From assembly GCA_039812845.1 (NCBI GenBank), contig JBDIBK010000005.1:1-64000 (forward strand): a DNA stretch of 64,000 nt, read 5' to 3'. This document shows positions 18,508 through 26,507 of the stretch, in pieces (the stretch's first letter is position 1; the number at the start of each line of letters is the position of its first letter). The position numbers were made by a program, and so were the translations under genes. This DNA is from JACTMJ01 sp039812845. GTDB lineage: Bacteria; Acidobacteriota; Terriglobia; Bryobacterales; Bryobacteraceae. The notes below the pieces were generated by a model. The model ran no database searches and was not told the origin of the DNA. It worked only from the letters and a program-made list of their open reading frames with translations.

Positions 18508-19131
18508 CTATTGCAGGGTGCGCGGGTGCAGTGCGGACGGCTCCCGAGAGGGGCCGGGGGCTTCCGCTCTCACGATGAAGCGATAGGGGGCGGGGCCTAC
18601 GTAGTAGAACGGGTAGCAGCTCACGAGGGTGAGGCTGGGGATGGCGGTGTTATCCAGCACGGATACGTCCGAGGGCCGGACAATCTTGGTCCATACGACG
18701 CGGTAGGTGTACGAACCGGAGGGGCTGTAGTAGACGACCGCATCGCCGGGCTTGATGTTGCGGAGCGGCCGGAACAGGGTGTCGCGATGCGCGGCAATTC
18801 CCGCGTTGCCGCGAGAACCGGGAAGCGCCGTGCCCTTGATCCAGCCCGCGGCGCGCGAGAGCGTCTCTTGCTCGTCGCCGACGAAGACAGGCGCTTCGAG
18901 CTGAACGCTATCGATGGAGAGCATCCCCAGGGGCTCACTCTCCGGCAGATCGAGCGAACGGCTTGCGCTGAGCCAAACGGGGGATGAGGATGGCCGGGCA
19001 GCAGTTTCGCGCAGCCACTCCCGCGTGGTTTCGACGGTCTCGCGCATGCGCAGGATGCTGAATACCGACCATGCCAGCAGAAGGAACCCGGGGACGATCA
19101 GGAACAACGAGATGAGGTTCTTTCGCTTCAT
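18508..19131 (-). CDS. Class D-like sortase
   Basis: Sortases are membrane-bound cysteine transpeptidases that cut an LPxT-type signal and join the protein to an envelope amine. This 207-aa protein has an N-terminal membrane anchor (about residues 6-27) and a sortase barrel with GIAAHRD (His115), LVSCYPF (Cys172) and YRFIVRA (Arg184), the complete catalytic triad in the usual order. The size and the single N-terminal anchor fit class D/E. Its ATG overlaps the stop of the VWFA gene, and the gene before that encodes a protein with an LPHTA sorting signal. Sortases are rare in diderm bacteria. The acceptor molecule is unknown. Confidence 0.92.
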   Translation of the reverse strand: MKRKNLISLFLIVPGFLLLAWSVFSILRMRETVETTREWLRETAARPSSSPVWLSASRSLDLPESEPLGMLSIDSVQLEAPVFVGDEQETLSRAAGWIKGTALPGSRGNAGIAAHRDTLFRPLRNIKPGDAVVYYSPSGSYTYRVVWTKIVRPSDVSVLDNTAIPSLTLVSCYPFYYVGPAPYRFIVRAEAPGPSREPSALHPRTLQ

Positions 19132-20051
19132 TGGCGGGGCTCGCGGGCGAGCACCTGGCGGTACTTCAAGCGATAGCGCCGGGGATCTCTTCCGGCAAGC
19201 TCGATGCGCAGTTTTGTCCCCGCGGAACCCTCCAGGTGCGCCGGCACGAACGACAGCACGTAGCTGGCCCGCAGTTCCTCCGCAACGCGATCAAAATCTT
19301 CCTTCAGGTCCCGCGCTTTGGAAGCGACTCCGAAATAGCCGCCGCTTTCCTTTGACAACCGGCGAAGCAGGCCCAGGTTCTGGTCCGGGTTGTTGGGATT
19401 TGACAGGGCCACGGTGTGAATGACGATGGCGTTGGTTCGGTAGAGCGCGAAGATCTCGTCGCGCTTCACGCGGCTGGCATTGTCTCCGCCGTCGCCAAAG
19501 AGCAGGACGGCGCGTTTGGCGAAGGCGGCATGGCGCAGCATTTTGGCCGCGGCCGCCAGAGCGTCGAACATGGCGGTTTGCCCATCGAGATTCATGCGGG
19601 CGGCTCTGGCAAAGAGATCGCCGCGCACCTGGCTGTTGAGCATTTCAAAGCGGGACACGGTTTCGATGAAGTTGTTGAAGCCGAGCACGCCCACCTGATT
19701 GCCGTCCGCCAGCGTGAACAGGAAGCTTCGGAAGGCGAGAAGCAGGCCCCGCTGGATCGAACGCACGCTGCGGCTGGCATCGAGCAGAACCACGACGGAC
19801 GCGGGCTCCGTGGCATCGTAGACGGAGAGAATCTTGCGGGCTTCGCCGTTCTCAAACAGCCGGAAGTCCTCCGCCGTCAGACCGGTGACGGATTGCCCGC
19901 GGCGGTCCGTGACCGCTACGGCCACGGACGCGTTCTCCACATCGATTCCAAAACGCGGGTCTTCGGGCTGAGCGGCAGCGGCCATCCAGGCGAAGGCCAG
20001 TTGCGCGAGGACGACGCGGCGCGTGGATCGGAACTCTGGGAATTGGCTCAT
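19128..20051 (-). CDS. Secreted VWFA-domain protein of the acidobacterial type
   Basis: The 307-aa protein has an N-terminal signal region (RRVVLAQLAFAWMAAAAQ), a short beta-rich lead-in (VAVTDRRGQSVTGLTAEDF) and a von Willebrand factor A domain with the MIDAS motif DASRS (about residues 92-96), followed by GFNNFIETVS and LLFGDGGDNAS. This fits the VWFA-related family common in Acidobacteriota. VWFA domains bind protein ligands through a metal ion. It has no LPxT motif itself. It lies between the sortase substrate gene and the sortase gene, overlapping the latter by 4 bases, so it is probably a partner in the same surface structure. Confidence 0.9.
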   Translation of the reverse strand: MSQFPEFRSTRRVVLAQLAFAWMAAAAQPEDPRFGIDVENASVAVAVTDRRGQSVTGLTAEDFRLFENGEARKILSVYDATEPASVVVLLDASRSVRSIQRGLLLAFRSFLFTLADGNQVGVLGFNNFIETVSRFEMLNSQVRGDLFARAARMNLDGQTAMFDALAAAAKMLRHAAFAKRAVLLFGDGGDNASRVKRDEIFALYRTNAIVIHTVALSNPNNPDQNLGLLRRLSKESGGYFGVASKARDLKEDFDRVAEELRASYVLSFVPAHLEGSAGTKLRIELAGRDPRRYRLKYRQVLAREPRQ

Positions 20052-20120
20052 TCGGCTAAGAAGGAGAGGCCAGGATCCCGCGGAGGGGTTCCTGACTTCT
20101 CGTGTTGCAAGGGACCTTCC

Positions 20121-20945
20121 TTAGGCAAAACGCCGAATGGCGAAGCCGCCCCCGACGAGCAGCGTCGCCAAGAGCAGCAGCAGCGGCAGGCTGGACGCGG
20201 TGTGAGGAAGCTCATTGGATGCGGTGTAGCGGTTCTGATTCCGGTTCTGAGCGAGCAGTTGGGAATCCTGCCGGGCCGCATTCGCACTATTGTTTGCGCT
20301 TGCAACGGTCGCAGTGCTCTCACCGAACTCCAAGCGGTTCTTTTGTGCCGGAACCGGCGCGGACTGCGCGATTGCCTTGTTTTTGGCCACCGAATCTTCG
20401 TAGGTGGTCGATTGGTTGTTCTTGCCAACGGCGCTGACCGCGGAACCGCGGTACGCATTGAGGTACTCATCGTTCTCCGACTTGTCGCTCATGTACTTGT
20501 TGGAATTTTCCGCCATGGACGGCACATACAGCCCGGTGGCATTGGCGATTTCCTTGGCGCGGTCTTTGGGGTAGACGAACTGCTGGCCGATCAGGCGCCC
20601 AGGGTAATACCAGTTGCGCAGCGCGGGATGGCTGCCAACCGGCATTTCATAGAACGTGAACGTGCTGCCGCTGGTGGCCTTCTCCCGCTGGCTTGGGATT
20701 GCCAGAACGGTGGTGAGCACTTTGGTTCCGTCCGCGTTCATGAAGCGAACGATGTGCCGGTCAGATTGAGAGTCGGCGAGTTTCACGATGTATTGACCGG
20801 GGGGAAGCGTGGCTCCAGGCACCTCGATCGTTTCGTTGATCGTGATTTTCGTCTTTTGGTTCCATGTGTCCGCCGATGCGAAGGCCGACAGGCTGACCAA
20901 GGCCAGCGCCGCGAGCATCAGCCGCAAAATACTCCTTGTTCTCAT
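20121..20945 (-). CDS. Secreted protein with C-terminal LPHTA sortase sorting signal
   Basis: The 274-aa protein has an N-terminal signal peptide (LMLAALALVSLSAFASA), a beta-rich domain (about 25-125; ETIEVPGATLPPGQYIVKL, GSTFTFYEMPVG), a Gln/Asn/Ser/Ala-rich linker (about 150-240), and a three-part C-terminal sorting signal: LPHTA (246-250), a hydrophobic helix (LPLLLLLATLLVGGG) and a basic tail (IRRFA). LPxTA is close to the LPNTA recognised by some class D sortases. AGGAGG lies six bases before the ATG, a strong ribosome site, so this is probably the abundant product. The sortase encoded two genes downstream is the obvious processing enzyme. The molecular role is unknown. Confidence 0.9.
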   Translation of the reverse strand: MRTRSILRLMLAALALVSLSAFASADTWNQKTKITINETIEVPGATLPPGQYIVKLADSQSDRHIVRFMNADGTKVLTTVLAIPSQREKATSGSTFTFYEMPVGSHPALRNWYYPGRLIGQQFVYPKDRAKEIANATGLYVPSMAENSNKYMSDKSENDEYLNAYRGSAVSAVGKNNQSTTYEDSVAKNKAIAQSAPVPAQKNRLEFGESTATVASANNSANAARQDSQLLAQNRNQNRYTASNELPHTASSLPLLLLLATLLVGGGFAIRRFA

Positions 20946-21252
20946 TGAAATCCTCCTAGGGGTTCTGTGTTACAGGTGAACGCGAATGAGCGGGGTCCTC
21001 CGTCTTATGTAATGCTGCCTGCATCGAGATCCCGCGCAAAGACCGCGACGGCTGCATCCGCCAGATGGCAGGCGCTTCCGGGCAGCGATCTTCCGCGCAC
21101 GATACCCATTGAGAGGAGGTTTCGGGCTGGATTCCTGTTTCAAGCGGGTAGGACGACCGGCGCGATGGAAGCGGGATTCCGGTGGGGCTTAAGGCTCGGG
21201 GCCGCTCCACGCGGAGCGCCGCTTGCTTGCGACACAGGTCACCTGGTCCAGG
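20946..21252. other. Intergenic region upstream of the sortase cassette
   Basis: This 307-base gap lies between the arginase stop and the start of the LPHTA protein gene, both on the minus strand. A small hairpin (CGCTCC/GGAGCG with a 4-base loop, 21203-21218) just past the arginase stop may help termination. The promoter of the sortase cassette must be here, but I cannot pick a convincing pair of boxes. No RNA gene is seen. Confidence 0.4.
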
Positions 21253-22170
21253 CTAGAGGATGCGCTTGCCGAGGCCGGAGCAGAGGAACTCCACGGCGAG
21301 GCTGGCGGTGCGGTTGGCCTCGTCGATGACGGGGTTCACTTCCACGCAGTCAATGGAGAGGAGCTTGCGGGAATCGGCCACCATTTCGAGGGCGAGGTGC
21401 GCTTCGCGGTAGCTGAGGCCGCCCTTCACGGGGGTGCCCACGCCGGGCGCTTCGGAGGGATCCACCGCATCGAGATCGAGGGAGACGTGAATGCCTTCCG
21501 TGCCGTTGCCGGCGATGCGGATGGCTTCGTCCATCACGCTGCGCATGCCGCGTTCGTCGATATCGCGCATGGTGAAACTGGTGACGCCGCTCTTGCGCAC
21601 GTTGAAGCGTTCCTTGGCGTCCACGCTGCGCAGGCCGACGATGGCCACATTCTTCGGATTCACTTTGGGACCGGGCGTTCCGCCGAGCTGGGTGAGATCG
21701 TCGAGGCCGAGGCCGATGACGGAAGCGAGCGGCATTCCGTGGATGTTGCCCGACGGCGTCGTATCCGGGGTGTTCATGTCGGCATGAGCGTCGATCCAGA
21801 TCAATCCGATGCGCTTGCCCCGCTCCTGAAAGAAGCGCGACGTGCCCGCGATGCTGCCCATGGCGATGGAATGGTCCCCGCCCAGCACGAGCGGCAGCCG
21901 GGCGTTCTCCAGAACCCGATAGACGACGTTGGAGAGGCGGGTGCAGGCGGCGAGGATCTCGGGAAGATAGCGCGCGTTGTCGGCACTGGGGCCGATGCTT
22001 TCGGCCTGCGCGACATCCACATTGCCGAGGTCTTCCACCTCGTAACCCAAATCGCGCAGGCGCGCCCCGAGATTGGCGACACGGATGGCGGAGGGCCCCA
22101 TATCGACACCGCGCCTTCCAGCGCCCAGGTCCATGGGAACGCCAACGATGGATATCTGATTGAGTGCCAT
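21253..22170 (-). CDS. rocF: Arginase
   Basis: Arginase hydrolyses L-arginine to ornithine and urea with a binuclear manganese site in the cytoplasm. The 305-aa length is typical. All metal motifs are visible: GGDHS (His100), WIDAHADMNTP (Asp127, His129, Asp131) and SLDLDAVDPSEAPG. The N-terminal VGVPMDLGAGRRGVDMGPSAIR is diagnostic of arginases rather than agmatinases. No urease or ornithine genes are adjacent, so the pathway context is not visible. It is divergent from the fucosidase gene with 92 bases between starts. Confidence 0.96.
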   Translation of the reverse strand: MALNQISIVGVPMDLGAGRRGVDMGPSAIRVANLGARLRDLGYEVEDLGNVDVAQAESIGPSADNARYLPEILAACTRLSNVVYRVLENARLPLVLGGDHSIAMGSIAGTSRFFQERGKRIGLIWIDAHADMNTPDTTPSGNIHGMPLASVIGLGLDDLTQLGGTPGPKVNPKNVAIVGLRSVDAKERFNVRKSGVTSFTMRDIDERGMRSVMDEAIRIAGNGTEGIHVSLDLDAVDPSEAPGVGTPVKGGLSYREAHLALEMVADSRKLLSIDCVEVNPVIDEANRTASLAVEFLCSGLGKRIL

Positions 22171-22262
22171 TTGGTTCTATTCTGCCATGGGAGCCGATCG
22201 GTGGGACGGATTCTGGCGCGGTTCCGATGGCGGCGGCGGCGCATGAGAAGATAGCAGTGGCC

Positions 22263-24107
22263 ATGCGATTGAAGTCTTTCCCGCTGGTGACCCCGGCCGT
22301 ATTTCTGCTGGCGATTCTGCTGGGCGTGGTGTACGTGCAGCACAAGCGCAGCGGGCGGGACGCCGCGGGTGAGAGCGTTGGCGACGCCGGCCAATCCGTT
22401 GGCGACGCCGGCCAATCCGTTGGCGACGCCGGCCAATCCGTTGGCGGCACGTTCGAGATTGCGGATGGCCGGCGGCCCTCCGCGCAGGCCGTGAAGGCGT
22501 GGCAGAACCGCAAGTTCGGGATGTTCATCCATTGGGGGCTCTACTCCGTTCTGGGCGGCGTGTGGAAGGGCGAACGCGTCACCAGCATTTACAGCGAACA
22601 GATCCAACTGCGCGCGCCGATTCCGGGGAAGGAATACGAGCAGGTTGCCAGACAGTTCAACCCGCAACAGTGGGACCCCCGGGCGGTGGCCAGACTGGCC
22701 AGGGAGGCGGGGATGAAGTTCATCGTGATCACGGCCAAACACCACGACGGCTTCAGTCTGTTCGGTTCGAAACTTTCGAGCTTCAACGTGGTGGACGGCA
22801 CGCCCTACCGGCGCGATGTGCTCCAGGAACTGGCAGCGGCCGCGCGCGCGGAGGGGCTGGGCTTCGGCGTCTACTACTCCAACATCGACTGGCACGAGGG
22901 AAGCGTTCCGGACATGCGGAACGACAACCCCATTTCGAAGCAGCTTGAAGACTTCAACCTCGGGCAATTGGTGGAGCTTTGTTCAAACTACGGCCCGCTC
23001 TCGGAAATTTGGTTCGACATGGGGAACCCAACTCCGGCGCAAAGCAAGCGCTGGACGGATGCGGTGCATACGCTGCAGCCGGACACGATGGTAAGCGGGC
23101 GCGTGTTTAACCATCAGGGCGACTTCACGGTGATGGGGGACAATGCGATTCCGAACCATGTGATCGACGAACCCTGGCAAACGCCGGGATCGATCTATCA
23201 CGAAACATGGGGCTACCGGTCCTGGCAGGAACGGAAGGATCTGCCGGGGAAGATTCGCGAACATCTGCTGAACCTGGCGAAGGTGGTGAGCCGCGGCGGC
23301 AACTATCTGCTGAATATCGGCCCGCGCGGGGATGGCTCGGTGGTGGAGTTTGAAGCGGACGTGCTGCGCTCCATTGGGAAATGGCTCTCGATCAATGGGG
23401 AAGCGATCTATGGAAGCGAGCCGCAGCCCTTCCGGGAGCTGAGCTTCGGCTACGCCACGCGGAAGCCGGGCAAGCTCTATCTGCTGGTAACGGCCTGGCC
23501 CGCCGACGGAAAGCTGCGCTTGCCGCGTCTGCGCAACCCGATCACGAAGGCCTACTTCCTGACGGACAGCGCGAAGACACCGCTTGACACCGCGGAGGAG
23601 GCGGGCGCGCAGGTGGTGCTGACGCAAGTTCCTAAACTGCCGGAAGCGGTGACGGTGATTGCGGCCGAGTACGCGGGCGACCTGAGCATCGCGCCGCCGC
23701 TGGTTATCGAGCGCGAGGACGGCAGCTATTTGCTTTCGCGAGCGGACGCGGAGGAGTTCTTCCACTACAACGGCCGCGGTTACTACGAGAAGCCCAAGCT
23801 CTACAAACAGAGGTGGGCATTTGCGGTTCCGCGGAATGGAGAATTCGAGGCGTTCGGGATGACGAAGCCGGGCAATGCGCCGGCCGCTGTGGAAGTGGCG
23901 TTCAACGGCGATGCACGCCGGACAAGCGTGGAGGCCGTCGCCGGGGAGGGAGAGGCGCCGGTGGCGCACCCGCTGGGGCGCTTCCTGGCCCGTGCGTGGG
24001 AGGATCTGGAGGTGACCGTTACCCCGCCAACGCCTTTCGGCAAGGCGGCCGGCACCGGCGTGGAATTTGAAGGGCTGCTGCTGAAACCCGTTGGCAATCG
24101 GCAATAG
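22263..24107 (+). CDS. Membrane-anchored GH29 alpha-L-fucosidase
   Basis: GH29 enzymes release alpha-linked L-fucose from glycans by a retaining mechanism. From the ATG at 22263 the 614-aa protein has an N-terminal membrane or signal helix (about 7-22), a short low-complexity linker made of a 7-residue tandem repeat (about 39-61), then the catalytic barrel: FGMFIHWGLYSV, AKHHDGFSLF, YYSNIDWHEG, and SEIWFDMGNP, where Asp252 fits the nucleophile. A C-terminal beta-rich part follows. The longer frame upstream lacks a ribosome site and would misplace the hydrophobic N-terminus. It probably faces the periplasm or surface. Confidence 0.92.
   Translation: MRLKSFPLVTPAVFLLAILLGVVYVQHKRSGRDAAGESVGDAGQSVGDAGQSVGDAGQSVGGTFEIADGRRPSAQAVKAWQNRKFGMFIHWGLYSVLGGVWKGERVTSIYSEQIQLRAPIPGKEYEQVARQFNPQQWDPRAVARLAREAGMKFIVITAKHHDGFSLFGSKLSSFNVVDGTPYRRDVLQELAAAARAEGLGFGVYYSNIDWHEGSVPDMRNDNPISKQLEDFNLGQLVELCSNYGPLSEIWFDMGNPTPAQSKRWTDAVHTLQPDTMVSGRVFNHQGDFTVMGDNAIPNHVIDEPWQTPGSIYHETWGYRSWQERKDLPGKIREHLLNLAKVVSRGGNYLLNIGPRGDGSVVEFEADVLRSIGKWLSINGEAIYGSEPQPFRELSFGYATRKPGKLYLLVTAWPADGKLRLPRLRNPITKAYFLTDSAKTPLDTAEEAGAQVVLTQVPKLPEAVTVIAAEYAGDLSIAPPLVIEREDGSYLLSRADAEEFFHYNGRGYYEKPKLYKQRWAFAVPRNGEFEAFGMTKPGNAPAAVEVAFNGDARRTSVEAVAGEGEAPVAHPLGRFLARAWEDLEVTVTPPTPFGKAAGTGVEFEGLLLKPVGNRQ
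22377..22446 (+). repeat. 21-bp tandem repeat, three copies, in the fucosidase linker
   Basis: Three identical 21-base units (22377-22397, 22398-22418, 22419-22439) are followed by a partial fourth. Each encodes VGDAGQS. The repeat keeps the frame, so copy-number change would only shorten or lengthen the linker between the membrane helix and the catalytic domain. Confidence 0.95.
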
Positions 24108-24119
24108 CGGCGGCTTGCG

Positions 24120-26504
24120 CTACGGAGTTTTCACCAACAGTGCGCGGGCGGTGGCGACATTTCCCGCGCCGTCCGTGGCCTTGATTACAACGGATTTTTC
24201 GGCTTCGGGCGCGGCATCGTCGCGGACGGAGAGGACGAACTCCTCCGTGCGGCTATCGGCGATGCCGTCCACGGGCAAGGCGACCACGGGCGCTTTGGCG
24301 TTCACCGACAGTTCCAGGCGGCGGATCAGAGAGACAGCATCCGTCACGCGCACCCGAAGGCTCCAGCCGGCTTCCACGCGCTCCCGCGACAGCACCTCGA
24401 TCACGGGAGCGCCGTGATCGATCACCACGGGGGCACTCACGAGGGAATCTTCCCTGGCCACGCCGGGAGAGTTGTCCAGGGCGTCTGTCACCGTCACCCG
24501 AAAATAATAGCGGCCATCGGCAAAGCGATTGGCATCGACGGAGTATGTGGTTTCGCGGAGGGCCGTTGCGAGAGGCTTCCAGACCGTTTCGTCTTCCGCG
24601 CGGTAGTGCAGGCTGTACTCCAAGGTGTCGCCGTCGGCATCTTCCGCTTCCCAGGCACACTGCAGCGCGGCTTCCACGAGCTTGGCCGTGCTGGCGACGG
24701 TGGAGCCCGCCGGACCCGCGGCATCACTGTCTCCGGTGGCGCTCACCGTGACTGTGTAGGCCGCGGAGGATGCCGCCACGGCCGCCTGTGCCGCCGCCGC
24801 CCCTTGGGTACCGCTGGACTTCAACTGGCTGCTGACGCGGACGGATTTCATCGCGGGGGTGGAGTTCTGGGGCAGATAGGCTACCGTGACACGCTCGAGT
24901 GAAACGGACGCGGGCGTGGCGATGAACTCGGCCTTCCATTGCAGATAGCGGGCGTTGGGACTCCCAATGCGGCCCTCCGCGCCCTGGGCAACGGGCTGCC
25001 AATCGCTCCAGGTGCTATCCGGCCGGAAGGAATTCCCCGCACGCGTGAAAAAACGAAGCCCGGTGCCCGCATTCGGAGCGTTTCGGCCGGCCCAGGAGAG
25101 GGTGCCCCAGCGCGCGACGGTATCGGCGTCGTGAACCGGAGATTCGTAGCTGCCCTGGGCGGTGGCATCCGGGGAAAAGCGGAAGAGCTTGCCCTCGTTG
25201 CCGGTGGCGGCGAGAAAGCCGGAGGGGAGGGAAAGGACGCGGGTGGTTTGCCCCTGGCCGGTCTGGGCGAGCAGATCCGCCCGACCGCGCGAATCCATGC
25301 GGTAAATGCGGCCTTCGCGGTCAGTAGCCATGAGCACGGAATCACTGTCCAAGGCGAGGTCGTAGACGTTCTCCTCCTTGGAACTCCAGAGCGTTTCGAC
25401 GGTGTTGTCGGCGGCGATGCGATAGACGGCGGAACGCTCTACGCCGGGCAATTCGTAGATCGCAGAAGTCGCGCCCAGCGGGCTGGCGGGCGAAGCGGGC
25501 GACGCGCTTGTTTGCGGCAGAGGAACCGCCTGCTGCAAGCCCTCGCCCGGCGGGTTCTGGGTGGCTGCGGTCACTGTAACCGTGGTGCTGATGGTGGGCG
25601 CGCCGGTATCCAGAGTGCCGCTTCCGGCGGCGGGCATCTGCTGTTTGCGGGCGACGGACCCCCCCATTGCCGCGGCATAGATCTCGCCGTTGGGGGCAAC
25701 AGCGATGGAGCGGATCTCCGGCAGGCTGGCATCGTAGAGGACGAACGCGCGGTCTTTGGCGGTAATCCGGTAGAGCAGGCCGTTCGGCTCAGAACCGGCG
25801 AGAAGGCGGCCTTCCCGATCGAGGGCGAGGCTGGTGATGTGGGCCTGGCCGCTCGCGAAATAGAGTTCCCCCTTGCCTTGCGCACTGACGGAGTAGATTT
25901 TTCCTTCCGGGCCGGTTCCGGCGTAGAGCGTGCCGTCGGGGGCCGCGACGAGGGACCAGATATACTGCGCTTTCGGATCGAACCATTCGGTGGCCGTATC
26001 CCCCTCGATCTTGTAGATTTTCCCGTTAGGGGAGGTGGCGACGTAGAGGGTTCCCCTGGGATCGACGGCAAGCGCGAACACGGCAGGCTCCGTGGCGTTC
26101 CAGATCAGTTCCATCTGCCCGTTGGGCCGCACGGCATAGACGCCGCCGCGGTAGCCGGTGCCGAGAAAAACCGTGCCATCCGGACCGCGCTGGGCCGCCC
26201 AAATCACCGGCTGTTGCGGAGAGGCGAATTCTTCCCGGCGGTAACCGGGGCGCAGAAGGCCATCCCAGCTCAGCGCCACGCCGCTCATTTTGCCTTTCAG
26301 GAAGTCCTTGACGCCGGCCATCTCCCAGGTGGTGGTTTGGGAGGCGGGAAGCGGGGGCGGGGCCATCGCGGCCATCCAGAGGGCGAGGCAGACGAGCAAC
26401 AGATGGCGCGGGCGATGCGTGGCGAAGCTTCGCCATGGGCACCGGTGCCGATTCTCCGCGTGGACGGGCGTGGAAGGGGATGGGTGGTTCATCGGCAGTT
26501 TCAT
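24120..26504 (-). CDS. Secreted beta-propeller protein with C-terminal Ig/fibronectin-like region
   Basis: The 794-aa protein has a long basic N-region and a hydrophobic signal (LLLVCLALWMAAMAPPPLPA). Residues about 80-440 hold repeated blade-like units such as VDPRGTLYVATSPNGKIYKI, PDGTLYAGTGPEGKIYSV and DREGRLLAGSEPNGLLYRI, the pattern of a WD/NHL/SMP-30-type propeller. The C-terminal part (about 600-790) is beta-sandwich-like (ECAWEAEDADGDTLEYSLHY-like text, DALDNSPG). No catalytic motif is seen. It starts three bases after the stop of the S55 protease-like gene, so the two are co-transcribed and may work as protease and partner. Specific function is unknown. Confidence 0.85.
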   Translation of the reverse strand: MKLPMNHPSPSTPVHAENRHRCPWRSFATHRPRHLLLVCLALWMAAMAPPPLPASQTTTWEMAGVKDFLKGKMSGVALSWDGLLRPGYRREEFASPQQPVIWAAQRGPDGTVFLGTGYRGGVYAVRPNGQMELIWNATEPAVFALAVDPRGTLYVATSPNGKIYKIEGDTATEWFDPKAQYIWSLVAAPDGTLYAGTGPEGKIYSVSAQGKGELYFASGQAHITSLALDREGRLLAGSEPNGLLYRITAKDRAFVLYDASLPEIRSIAVAPNGEIYAAAMGGSVARKQQMPAAGSGTLDTGAPTISTTVTVTAATQNPPGEGLQQAVPLPQTSASPASPASPLGATSAIYELPGVERSAVYRIAADNTVETLWSSKEENVYDLALDSDSVLMATDREGRIYRMDSRGRADLLAQTGQGQTTRVLSLPSGFLAATGNEGKLFRFSPDATAQGSYESPVHDADTVARWGTLSWAGRNAPNAGTGLRFFTRAGNSFRPDSTWSDWQPVAQGAEGRIGSPNARYLQWKAEFIATPASVSLERVTVAYLPQNSTPAMKSVRVSSQLKSSGTQGAAAAQAAVAASSAAYTVTVSATGDSDAAGPAGSTVASTAKLVEAALQCAWEAEDADGDTLEYSLHYRAEDETVWKPLATALRETTYSVDANRFADGRYYFRVTVTDALDNSPGVAREDSLVSAPVVIDHGAPVIEVLSRERVEAGWSLRVRVTDAVSLIRRLELSVNAKAPVVALPVDGIADSRTEEFVLSVRDDAAPEAEKSVVIKATDGAGNVATARALLVKTP

Positions 26505-26507
26505 GCT

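Noticed and set aside
22164..22262. N-terminal extension of the fucosidase from an ATG at 22164
   Set aside because: It overlaps the arginase start region and puts 33 residues before the membrane helix; no ribosome site supports it.
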